DNA from: Clostridia bacterium
GTDB taxonomy: Bacteria; Bacillota; UBA994; PWPR01
Length of the DNA stretch: 6,272 bases
Assembly (NCBI GenBank): GCA_003557085.1
Contig: PWPR01000164.1
Span: forward strand, 1 to 6,272
Reading direction: 5' to 3'
The notes below the pieces were generated by a model, which made no database searches, had not been told where the DNA came from, and was given only the letters and a program-made list of their open reading frames with translations. Made by a program: the position numbers and the translations under genes. Every line of letters begins with the position of its first letter. The stretch's first letter is position 1. Shown piece by piece: positions 1 through 5,981 of this stretch.

Positions 1-10
1 CTTCCGATCT
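1..10. other. Illumina adapter remnant (non-biological)
   Basis: The ten terminal bases CTTCCGATCT equal the 3' end of the standard TruSeq adapter, which ends GCTCTTCCGATCT. An exact ten-base match at the very edge is very unlikely by chance. The last three residues read in the adhesin frame (D-R-K) would then be artefacts. Confidence 0.85.
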
Positions 11-1458
11 GTACTCACGCTCGAATCTGTAAAACTTTGTCCTAAAACACTAAACTCATGACCATTTATTAAGTTTCCTTTTGTCAAAATAGGCAACTTA
101 GATGATTCTGTTGTGTCATCATACTCTTTCTCTTCATAACTTGCTGTTATTTCAATCTCTCTCTTATTAATAATTCCATTTGCAGTGTTTAGTGACACCT
201 GATAATTACTTGTAACATCTTCTTCATTATTATAAATTGTTATTGATGGTATCAAACTATGATTTCCAACTTCTATACCCGAAAAAACCTGACTAAGCTG
301 AGCTACATCTCCTCTTGATGTAGCTATCTGCCCTGAACTTATACTTGGTACAGCTAAAGAGTTTGTGTTACCATCATATGTTTTACTGCTTGGAGTAGCT
401 GACACTACAATTGATCTAGCATTTATTTCTAGTGTTCCTTCTACCATATGTAAATCATAGTTGTGGCTTGTTTCATCATCAATAATATACCTGATGAAGT
501 AGCTTCCTACATTTTCTCCTGTTTCTCTGTAGATTATGAAATCTCCAAGTGTATTAAAGTCTTCTCCACTAGCAAAATCCATTCCACCATTCGTGTTGCA
601 ATCAGACCTTGCAGTGAAGTCAGGATCTATTCTATTATATTCTTTAGTTTTGTCTTCTAAAGTTATTGTCAATGGTCTTCTATTTATATCTGCTGTTGCA
701 GACCCTTCACTTGTTACAAGGTTGTAGTTATTATTATCTCCACCTATTTGTAGGCCCAGATTAGTAAAGGATACTAATTTATTTTGCCCAGACTGTTTAG
801 AGTCAAAGTTTGCTGTATAGAGTATTTCTAAATTATCTATCTCAAGTGCGTCTGTAATAAATTCTCCTACTGCGTCAGTTGAGCCATCATAAATTTTATC
901 ATAGGCTACAAACTCAGTAATGTTTAGGCTTCTCTTTTGAATAGTTCCTTCACCAGTGACTTTTCCTTTTGGCAAATTATAATTACTCAGATCTCCACTT
1001 ATTAAAGTAAAGTCTGCTGCTGATAAATTTGCTTCTATATTATTTACCCCTGCATTCCTTGATGAAAAAACACCTGATGTTTGATTTATAGAAATACTAT
1101 CTGACCCCACTAAGCCAAATATACTATAATCTGCTTCTGATAATGTTACCGATTTATTCCCATCATATGTTTTTGTCGGGTTCCCAGATATAGATGCAGT
1201 TAGTGTTTTCTTTTCAACAACTAGAGTTCTTGAAACGGTATTAGCTGAATTGTAAAGAGAGTTACCTTCCTGATAAGCAGTTATAACTGTATTACCTGCA
1301 CCATTAATAGTAACCGTATTTCCTGATATTGTAGCTACATTTGAATCTGAACTCTGAAAGCTAACAGGCAGACCTGAAGATGCTGTTGCAGTAAGATTGA
1401 AGCTACTGTCACCATATGTTTTGCTTTGTAAGCTTGTAAACGCAATAGTTTGATCAGC
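1..1458 (-). repeat. Tandem Ig-like/YDG/MBG modules, diverged protein repeats
   Basis: Residues 568-1053 hold six consecutive modules of about 83-92 residues. An Ig-like module with KTYGD is at 568-650. YDG modules follow at 651-742 (KTYDGN), 743-827 (KIYDGS) and 915-999 (KTYDGN). An MBG-like module is at 828-914 (KEYN), and a cut-off sixth starts at 1000 (KEYDD). From the second module on, each begins with a basic residue followed by an alternating hydrophobic strand (KKTLTASI, KRSLNITE, RRPLTITL, ARSIVVSA, KREIEITA). DNA identity between modules is low, so the array is old and not a recent expansion. The pattern matches the YDG and MBG families of extracellular repetitive proteins. Confidence 0.85.
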
Positions 1459-3159
1459 TTTCTCAACTGTAACGTCTGATGACAAACTTAGAGCCCTGTA
1501 GTCTTCTCCATTATTAGAGACCCCTCCATCATCTTTGATATAAGTTAAAGTAACTGTCCTTACTCCTGGGGTAGGAGGTATATTTACATTCTCATATGCC
1601 ATAGCATTAATTATGCTGTCAACTTCGTGTGGTAATACACCTGATAGACTATTTAACTCTACTGTTAAGGAGCCTGAATTACTAACGCTATAGGTAAATG
1701 TATTGTTAGAAGTAGTTCCATCTTGACCAGCAACTAGTGGAATAGTAGTTCCATCAAAAACTATTCTCTCAAAATCGTTATCAATAACTCCATTTACTGT
1801 GAAGCTGATATCTGTTATTCGTTGACCTACCTCAGGTGCGCTAGTTAAAGCATTCCTAAAAAGTGTTTGTGCTGATTCACCCATTTTATAAGATGGATTA
1901 CTTGGGGTTGCTGACAAATTAGGCGCACAGTTCACAGGTATAATATCTACTGCAACTGATGAACTAATCTTTGATCCTTCGGCTGGACTTGCAGTAACAT
2001 TAATAGTGCGATTAAGTACTGGGTCACAAGAAGAGCTATAGTAAGTTAATCTTTGAGCAATTGCTGTTGCTACCGAGTCGTCTGCACCAGAACCAAAAAC
2101 TCTAATATTATCGATAAAAAACTCTGCTCCTAGAAGTCTTCCTCCTGTATAATCAAATGAACCATTTATAAAATGAAACTTATACTCACCTGTAGCTGGT
2201 ATAGTACCAGTTGAAGTAGTCCAGCCTTGACTATCTCCTCTCCCATAAAAAAGTAAAGTTCTATTATTATTGCTGGTATTAATTAGATAACCATACACTT
2301 CATAATCATCATAAGACCCAGAAGCTCTCCAATCAAGAGCTAAAGAATCTCCTTCGTAGGCAGTAAAGGTCTCACTAAAAACCTCTGGTCCAAATGCAGA
2401 ACCGTAAAGTGTAGGGTTAGCTGGATTTGTGCCTATAAGCCACCCATATGAATAAAGTCTTAGTGCTCTTCCACCAGTAGCTAGGCTGTCATTAACAATT
2501 GCTGTAGTAAATGTTGCCTCACCTGTTCCATTACTATTTAGCGAAACTCCCCTACTTGTTTCGCCCTCATAACCTTGAGCGCCAGTGCTATAGTATCTAT
2601 CTGATATATAAGAGTACCCTGGGCCTGTTATTGTATAATTTGGATATGCTCCACTGACTGAAGTATATTTATTACCAAGTGTTCTTGGAAACAAACTAGC
2701 ATTGGTAACATGACTATTATTGACTGTCCATCCAGGTATGTCGGTACCAAACCCTTCAGTAAATTTCGCATTTTCTAGAGGTGATGAGAAATTAACTCGA
2801 AGTTTCTTACCATTTTCACCGTTGTGATTATTGTCTACTGTTCCAATTACACGAGCACGAGATCCATCACCTAAGTATACATTGGTACCAACTATACTAA
2901 CTACACCATAAGATGTACTTTCACTTGAATCAACCTTTAAACCCAATCTCTCTGAGTTAGTAGCTCCATCAATTTCAAAATCAATATAGCCATCTGTGAA
3001 GTCCCCACCACCAGTAATCGTTATATCAGTCGCTATTAAGGTAGCTGGAGATCTTTCAATATATAGACTTGGCGAAGCTTCAGCAAAATCTATATACCCA
3101 AAAATGCTTGAGATCAGTAGTGTCAAGAGAAGTAGTAATGCAAAATTGCTTTTTTTCAA
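1..3159 (-). CDS. Large secreted modular adhesin-like protein with YDG/MBG repeats, N-terminal part
   Basis: I read all 1053 codons and found no stop; the frame runs off the left edge, so the C-terminus is missing. The TTG start at 3157-3159 is forced: an in-frame TGA lies at 3175-3177 with no ATG between, and GGGGG sits about 8 bases upstream. Residues 1-28 form a signal peptide (KK, hydrophobic 6-20, likely cleavage after AEA at 26-28). Residues 35-130 are a beta-rich module. Residues 213-355 resemble the jelly-roll module of giant surface proteins (ending FFIDNIRV). Residues 410-567 match a module of cadherin-like giant proteins, with the signature INAMAYENVNIPP and KDDGG. From 568 onward there are six Ig-like/YDG/MBG modules. 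Cys378 and Cys411 could form a disulfide. No enzymatic motif is seen. An adhesive or biofilm role is inferred from domain type. Any cell-wall anchor would be in the missing part. Confidence 0.88.
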   Translation of the reverse strand, partial: MKKSNFALLLLLTLLISSIFGYIDFAEASPSLYIERSPATLIATDITITGGGDFTDGYIDFEIDGATNSERLGLKVDSSESTSYGVVSIVGTNVYLGDGSRARVIGTVDNNHNGENGKKLRVNFSSPLENAKFTEGFGTDIPGWTVNNSHVTNASLFPRTLGNKYTSVSGAYPNYTITGPGYSYISDRYYSTGAQGYEGETSRGVSLNSNGTGEATFTTAIVNDSLATGGRALRLYSYGWLIGTNPANPTLYGSAFGPEVFSETFTAYEGDSLALDWRASGSYDDYEVYGYLINTSNNNRTLLFYGRGDSQGWTTSTGTIPATGEYKFHFINGSFDYTGGRLLGAEFFIDNIRVFGSGADDSVATAIAQRLTYYSSSCDPVLNRTINVTASPAEGSKISSSVAVDIIPVNCAPNLSATPSNPSYKMGESAQTLFRNALTSAPEVGQRITDISFTVNGVIDNDFERIVFDGTTIPLVAGQDGTTSNNTFTYSVSNSGSLTVELNSLSGVLPHEVDSIINAMAYENVNIPPTPGVRTVTLTYIKDDGGVSNNGEDYRALSLSSDVTVEKADQTIAFTSLQSKTYGDSSFNLTATASSGLPVSFQSSDSNVATISGNTVTINGAGNTVITAYQEGNSLYNSANTVSRTLVVEKKTLTASISGNPTKTYDGNKSVTLSEADYSIFGLVGSDSISINQTSGVFSSRNAGVNNIEANLSAADFTLISGDLSNYNLPKGKVTGEGTIQKRSLNITEFVAYDKIYDGSTDAVGEFITDALEIDNLEILYTANFDSKQSGQNKLVSFTNLGLQIGGDNNNYNLVTSEGSATADINRRPLTITLEDKTKEYNRIDPDFTARSDCNTNGGMDFASGEDFNTLGDFIIYRETGENVGSYFIRYIIDDETSHNYDLHMVEGTLEINARSIVVSATPSSKTYDGNTNSLAVPSISSGQIATSRGDVAQLSQVFSGIEVGNHSLIPSITIYNNEEDVTSNYQVSLNTANGIINKREIEITASYEEKEYDDTTESSKLPILTKGNLINGHEFSVLGQSFTDSSVSTDRK
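3076..3159 (-). other. Signal peptide of the adhesin-like protein
   Basis: Residues 1-28 have two lysines at positions 2-3, a leucine-rich hydrophobic core from about 6 to 20 and an A-E-A motif at 26-28 that fits signal peptidase I. There is no lipobox cysteine, so this is not a lipoprotein signal. Sec-dependent export is inferred. Confidence 0.8.
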
Positions 3160-3165
3160 AAAATT

Positions 3166-3173
3166 AACCCCCG
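3166..3173 (-). promoter_or_regulatory. Ribosome binding site of the adhesin
   Basis: On the minus strand the sequence ACGGGGGTTAATTTTTTG places a G-run about 8 bases before the TTG codon. It is a non-canonical version of GGAGG, but it supports this start together with the in-frame stop just upstream. Confidence 0.55.
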
Positions 3174-3185
3174 TTCAAATTTGAA
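3174..3185. promoter_or_regulatory. 12-bp perfect palindrome next to the adhesin RBS
   Basis: TTCAAATTTGAA is its own reverse complement and lies immediately upstream of the G-run of the adhesin ribosome binding site. It could be an operator or a small mRNA structure controlling translation. AT-rich palindromes of this length do arise by chance, so the function is uncertain. Confidence 0.3.
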
Positions 3186-3204
3186 ATCAAAATTAACACA
3201 TTCA

Positions 3205-3218
3205 GTTTATCGATAAAC
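3205..3218. promoter_or_regulatory. 14-bp perfect palindrome (possible operator) upstream of the adhesin
   Basis: GTTTATCGATAAAC is a perfect 14-base palindrome ending about 46 bases before the adhesin start codon. Its size and position suit the operator of a dimeric repressor or activator. On the minus strand TTGTTT overlaps it and could be a -35 element, but no convincing -10 is seen at normal spacing. No regulator is identified. Confidence 0.4.
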
Positions 3219-3231
3219 AACATTTGGATTA

Positions 3232-3250
3232 GATCTTCCTTTGTAAGATC
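3232..3250. repeat. Short inverted repeat upstream of the adhesin
   Basis: GATCTT at 3232-3237 and AAGATC at 3245-3250 are perfect 6-base complements separated by 7 bases. The element lies in the probable leader or promoter region of the adhesin. It is too short for a firm assignment. Confidence 0.3.
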
Positions 3251-3599
3251 AGCAATTATGTCTTAGCCTTTCTTACATATATATTAAAATTTCTTTTAAT
3301 AAAATATTCTGGAAGATATCTTTGTCTTTGATCTTTTCAGCAACTCTCTTAATGATACTTAATTTACATCTTTTACATGTAGAGATGCTATCAAGAGTAT
3401 CATTGTCTTCAATTTATGATTCATGTTTTACACAGCTTTAATAGGCCTTCTATATTTCCTTGCAAATCAACTACTTAAATGGATTGATAAATCCAAGAAG
3501 CTATTTTTCATACTGGAATCTATGAATCTCATTATTTGGATTTATTGTATCAGAAGATGTTAACCAAAATTTAAGCAAAAATCGCTCCTATGAAAGCGT
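3251..3599. other. Intergenic region without a supported gene
   Basis: This stretch is AT-rich and broken by stops on both strands. It holds an ATTAAAA/TTTTAAT hairpin with a 4-base loop (3283-3300) and the nested inverted repeat at 3351-3404. On the minus strand a short lysine-rich frame with a C-K-R-C motif runs from about 3400 to 3270. I could not match it to a family, and it lacks a credible start, so I do not call it a gene. It may be decayed coding sequence. Confidence 0.5.
3351..3404. repeat. Nested inverted repeat (two-stem structure)
   Basis: AATGATACT at 3351-3359 pairs perfectly with AGTATCATT at 3396-3404. Inside it CATCT (3367-3371) pairs with AGATG (3383-3387) around the palindrome ACATGT (3375-3380). 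There is no following T-run, so it is not a typical terminator. It could be a structured RNA, a protein binding site or the end of a small mobile element. Confidence 0.35.
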
Positions 3600-3602
3600 G
3601 AG

Positions 3603-3820
3603 TTGCTCTCATATGCAAATTAATAAGTGAAATCACCAATTAGACTAACTTGAACACTGAAATGCCTACTTTAGCCATTTTTTGTTTAAGTAAATTTTAT
3701 TGATTTTTGTACTTTTACTTAAATATTTTCAAACTAGGGTAGTAAAGATAAGCCCGAAAATAATTAGACTTAAGTATTAAATGACCTTAATTTGCTTTCA
3801 TCATTAGAGCTAATAAGTGA
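3603..3820 (+). repeat. Imperfect direct repeat at the 5' side of the IS remnant
   Basis: TTGCTCTCAT at 3603-3612 followed 8 bases later by TAATAAGTGA (3621-3630) recurs as TTGCTTTCAT at 3792-3801 followed 9 bases later by TAATAAGTGA (3811-3820). The second copy directly precedes the transposase ATG at 3827. This may be a duplicated or nested IS left end, which would explain the unusually long 227-base gap between the outer repeat and the transposase start. Confidence 0.4.
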
Positions 3821-3826
3821 GCACAT

Positions 3827-4532
3827 ATGACTTTTAAACACTTAGCTATTGATGAGCTTGAAGTGATAGAGACATACTACTATCAAAATGCAGCTTATGA
3901 ACAAATAGTGCTATAATTTAATAGAATTACCAGATAGTCAAAAAGACTACATATGAGAGAAGCTGGCTTAAAGCTGCATCCTTGATTTAGTAATTCCAGA
4001 CAAAAAAATATTGACCGTTCTATGAGAATATTGCATTGATAGTTAAACCAAGTAATATTTAATGCAAAGAATTACCTATAAAGGCAAAAGGCAAACTTAA
4101 TAACACGAAAAAGGTACATGCCAATCAAGTTTTTACTTTAGTTCTATCAAAGAAAGTAAGATTTCTTTTGTTGTAGAAATGGGTTTGCTCTCTCAGAAGG
4201 CGAACCTTTTGTAGAGTGCTGTCATAAAAGCATAGTTATTATATCAACTACACATTTTCCTAAAGAAATTATTGCTTTGCAAACAATATAATGACGTCGA
4301 TACAGCTATAAGTGGCTTTCTTGAAGATATCCCAAAGAATCTTTTCAATTCTATTACTTTTGCAAATAGATAAGATTTTCCTAGCTGAAAAGACAACTGT
4401 AAAAAACAATGTTTTGCTGATTTTGGTGCATACTCACAAAAATTTTTGGGAAGTGGAGGTGCGCCAAAGAGTTTGGATTTAAATAAAGTAAATCCGTACT
4501 ATGTTAACTCAATAGTTGACATAAAAACATAG
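3827..4532 (+). pseudogene. IS30-family transposase, heavily degraded
   Basis: Fragments in successive order across all three plus frames match IS30-family transposases from Gram-positive bacteria, recalled from memory. The N-terminal helix-turn-helix start is MTFKHLAIDELEVIETYYYQ (ATG at 3827, stop at 3914). Then come LPDSQKDYI (from 3927), IDRSMRILH (from 4010), LPIKAKGKLNN (from 4072), EGEPFVECCHKSIVII (from 4196), IPKNLFNSITFANR (ending at the stop at 4371) and CFADFGAYSQ through KSLDLNKVNPYYVNSIVD (4410 to the stop at 4530). The catalytic DDE core is gone. The EGD motif reads EGE, the ITFD motif reads ITFA, and the segment that should carry the glutamate after FADPGTPSQRG is partly deleted. 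Many stops and frameshifts, and a length well under the usual 300-plus codons, show long decay. The C-terminal end past 4532 cannot be traced with confidence. Confidence 0.87.
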
Positions 4533-4620
4533 TATTAAGAATATAACTAAATTGCCGAGTACTTTAAGAGATGATTAAGGAGCACGTTAAGAAAGGGCAA
4601 CTCTTTTAGTTTAATTTGAC
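4533..4620. other. 3' end of the IS remnant and spacer
   Basis: This short AT-rich stretch holds the probable last, unreadable part of the transposase pseudogene and the candidate right inverted repeat (4594-4603). No gene is seen. Confidence 0.4.
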
Positions 4621-4652
4621 AAAAAAAACTCTCTTTATTAGAGAGAGTTTTT
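4621..4652 (-). terminator. Rho-independent terminator of the SARP-like gene
   Basis: AAAAACTCTCT (4624-4634) and AGAGAGTTTTT (4642-4652) form a perfect 11-base stem with a 7-base loop. Read on the minus strand it ends in a run of eight T residues (4628-4621), and it begins about 25 bases after the stop codon of the regulator. The A-run and T-run on both sides mean it could also stop plus-strand transcription coming out of the IS remnant. Confidence 0.9.
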
Positions 4653-4676
4653 AGAAATATAATTTATGTCATGGTC

Positions 4677-5738
4677 TCATACATTATCGTAAAACTCTGT
4701 GAACTCGTCGTTTTGCTTCAAGTACTCGTTATAGATTTGATAGTGTCTCAATGCTTTAGACTTTTGGCTTGTCTGTAAGTAGTAGTTTAACAACATGTCA
4801 GTTATCTTATTAAAATGTGGGTCTAGCTGAAAGGCTTTTAATAAAGCTGCCTCATGATTAACATAGTCTTCTCTTTCAAGGCTCTGTTCAGCAACTAGCA
4901 TAAAGATGTCTACTAAACTATTATTTACTTGTTGCTTTTCATTAAGCAACCATTCGTAGTCATAACCTTCCAAATATTCTCCTTCATACCGATTGCTAAA
5001 ATCTACAAGCTCCTTATAGCTGAAATTATCAATGTTTAATCTAACATACTCTAAGTTCTTTAAGTCAAAGTTAGCATCTCCTATTATTGCTCTATACTCA
5101 CTATCAATTAAAATTTCACCTCTGTTTATTCCATAATCTTTTAATGCCTTTCTAATGTTATATATATTGTTATATAACTGTCTAGTAGCAACTTCATAAT
5201 CATACCCTCTCCATAAATTCTCAATTAATGTGTCTCTTGTCATTTTCTTATTATTATGAAGTAGAAACAAAAAGAGCTCTTCTGTCTTCTTTGCTCTTAA
5301 AGAAATCTTCTCTAAACCTTTATATCCTATAAATACTTTTCCAAATAATTTAATCTCTAAAATACTCTGAAAAGATTCACTTATTGACATAGTTAAGAAC
5401 TCATCAAACTTTACCCTACTACTTGTATGCTTGCTATTTCTTACATCATCTATAACTATGAGACTTCTGTCATCATCCCTTATTAGCTCTATTATTTTAC
5501 AATCAGATTTATACTTAGTAAGCTCATTTTTTAAAATAGCTTTTTCATTTGAACATGTTTCTCCAGCTATAGCTATTAAGTTTATATTTAAGTATTTTAT
5601 AACACTTACTAATAAATTGATATTAGAAAACACACCTACCAAATTGATTACGTTATTCAATTCTAAAATTCTTTCTATTTGGGTACATTTACATGATTCA
5701 GTTCTAAGTAGCAATGTATTAAATCTATCCAATTTCAT
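4677..5738 (-). CDS. SARP/AfsR-like transcriptional regulator with degenerate receiver, winged helix and BTAD domain
   Basis: This is a complete 353-residue protein, predicted to be a cytoplasmic DNA-binding activator. Residues 5-95 resemble a response-regulator receiver fold (ILELNNVINLVGVFSNINLL, then NINLIAIAGE), but the acidic pair of strand 1 is absent and the phospho-acceptor aspartate position reads Ala58. Residues 126-222 are an OmpR/PhoB-type winged helix, with SLRAKKTEELFLFLL, then LIENLWRG and a recognition helix near ATRQLYNNIYNIRKALKDYG. Residues 246-342 are a bacterial transcriptional activation (BTAD, TPR-like) domain, with YEGEYLEGYDYEWL and LLKAFQLDP. The ATG at 5736-5738 is chosen because GGAGG lies 9 bases upstream; a longer frame from TTG at 5771 would bury that site. 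No partner kinase is nearby. It stands alone between its own promoter and terminator. Targets are unknown; the adhesin on the same strand is a possible one by proximity only. Confidence 0.88.
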   Translation of the reverse strand: MKLDRFNTLLLRTESCKCTQIERILELNNVINLVGVFSNINLLVSVIKYLNINLIAIAGETCSNEKAILKNELTKYKSDCKIIELIRDDDRSLIVIDDVRNSKHTSSRVKFDEFLTMSISESFQSILEIKLFGKVFIGYKGLEKISLRAKKTEELFLFLLHNNKKMTRDTLIENLWRGYDYEVATRQLYNNIYNIRKALKDYGINRGEILIDSEYRAIIGDANFDLKNLEYVRLNIDNFSYKELVDFSNRYEGEYLEGYDYEWLLNEKQQVNNSLVDIFMLVAEQSLEREDYVNHEAALLKAFQLDPHFNKITDMLLNYYLQTSQKSKALRHYQIYNEYLKQNDEFTEFYDNV

Positions 5739-5747
5739 AATTTTATA

Positions 5748-5752
5748 CCTCC
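5748..5752 (-). promoter_or_regulatory. Shine-Dalgarno site deciding the SARP start
   Basis: A perfect GGAGG on the minus strand is separated by 9 bases from the ATG at 5736-5738. It rules in favour of the 353-residue protein over a start 33 bases further upstream. Confidence 0.88.
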
Positions 5753-5805
5753 ACGACGTCTTTTGATGCAATACTGACTATCTATGTTTGGATTTTTCTA
5801 TTCTT

Positions 5806-5838
5806 GTCAGCTACTTAAGCTTTAAGTGTTTAGCTGAC
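5806..5838. promoter_or_regulatory. Long imperfect inverted repeat at the SARP promoter
   Basis: GTCAGCTA (5806-5813) pairs with TAGCTGAC (5831-5838), and CTTAA (5814-5818) pairs with TTAAG (5822-5826), leaving a 3-base loop and a 4-base bulge (5827-5830). It covers the predicted -10 and start of transcription. It could be an operator for autoregulation or a leader hairpin. No T-run follows on either strand, so a terminator is unlikely. Confidence 0.5.
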
Positions 5839-5864
5839 TATAATTGTTTCGATATAAGAATCAA
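5837..5864 (-). promoter_or_regulatory. Candidate sigma-70-type promoter of the SARP-like gene
   Basis: On the minus strand TTGATT (5864-5859) and TATAGT (5842-5837) are spaced by 16 bases, a reasonable -35/-10 pair. Transcription would start near 5830, giving a leader of about 90 bases. The -10 overlaps the outer arm of the inverted repeat at 5806-5838. Assigned by eye only. Confidence 0.45.
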
Positions 5865-5892
5865 TTTTCCTTCTATGCTCTAAGTTTTATTA

Positions 5893-5916
5893 TTAGAACT
5901 AACATTCTTTAGAACT
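5893..5916. repeat. TTAGAACT direct repeat upstream of the SARP promoter
   Basis: TTAGAACT occurs at 5893-5900 and again at 5909-5916, 16 bases start to start. It lies about 30 bases upstream of the candidate -35 element of the regulator gene. Activators of this family often bind direct repeats near promoters, but the spacing here is not the usual 11 bases, so a role is speculative. Confidence 0.35.
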
Positions 5917-5934
5917 CTTATACTCATCCAAGTC

Positions 5935-5948
5935 ATTAAGTATTAAGT
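5935..5948. repeat. Tandem ATTAAGT heptamer
   Basis: ATTAAGT occurs twice without a gap at 5935-5941 and 5942-5948, between the regulator and the small plus-strand ORF. It could be a binding site but is low in complexity and could be chance. Confidence 0.3.
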
Positions 5949-5981
5949 AAGCTTAGTGATAAATAAGCAAATCAAGATCTC

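Larger units (their letters stand above)
3600..4603 (+). mobile_element. Decayed IS30-family insertion sequence
   Basis: The interior is an IS30-family transposase pseudogene. Candidate terminal inverted repeats flank it: GAGTTGCTCT at 3600-3609 and AGGGCAACTC at 4594-4603, which match at 9 of 10 positions when one is reversed. The resulting length of about 1.0 kb fits the family, whose members are about 1 to 1.25 kb. The repeats are short and no clear target duplication is visible, so the exact ends are uncertain, while the family assignment of the interior is firm. The element sits between the adhesin and the regulator and is certainly inactive. Confidence 0.6.
5739..5981. other. Regulatory intergenic region upstream of the SARP-like gene
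   Basis: No gene is seen here. The region contains the ribosome binding site, candidate promoter, inverted repeat and direct repeats listed separately. In addition CTGACTAT occurs at both 5774-5781 and 5834-5841, exactly 60 bases apart. Confidence 0.6.

Noticed and set aside
463..727. Two short overlapping plus-strand ORFs (463-660 and 536-727)
   Set aside because: They lie opposite the continuous, domain-bearing minus-strand adhesin frame and show no ribosome binding site or family resemblance.
1..1458. CRISPR or DNA-level tandem repeat behind the protein modules
   Set aside because: The similarity is at protein level only; there are no identical repeats with regular spacers in the DNA.
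2996..3184. 62-codon plus-strand ORF
   Set aside because: It is the antisense shadow of the adhesin signal peptide and N-terminal domain.
3283..3300. ATTAAAA/TTTTAAT hairpin as a terminator
   Set aside because: The stem is pure A/T and lacks a G/C-containing arm and a T-run, and no gene ends nearby.
3360..3424. 21-codon minus-strand ORF starting with ATG at 3422-3424
   Set aside because: It is very short, has no ribosome binding site and overlaps the nested inverted repeat; no support as a gene.
5431..5766. 111-codon plus-strand ORF
   Set aside because: It is antisense to the receiver-like part of the SARP-like gene; its hydrophobic composition is a by-product of the opposite strand.
5739..5771. 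Upstream extension of the regulator to a TTG codon, giving 364 residues
   Set aside because: The GGAGG site lies inside this extension, directly before the ATG at 5738, so the shorter protein is favoured.
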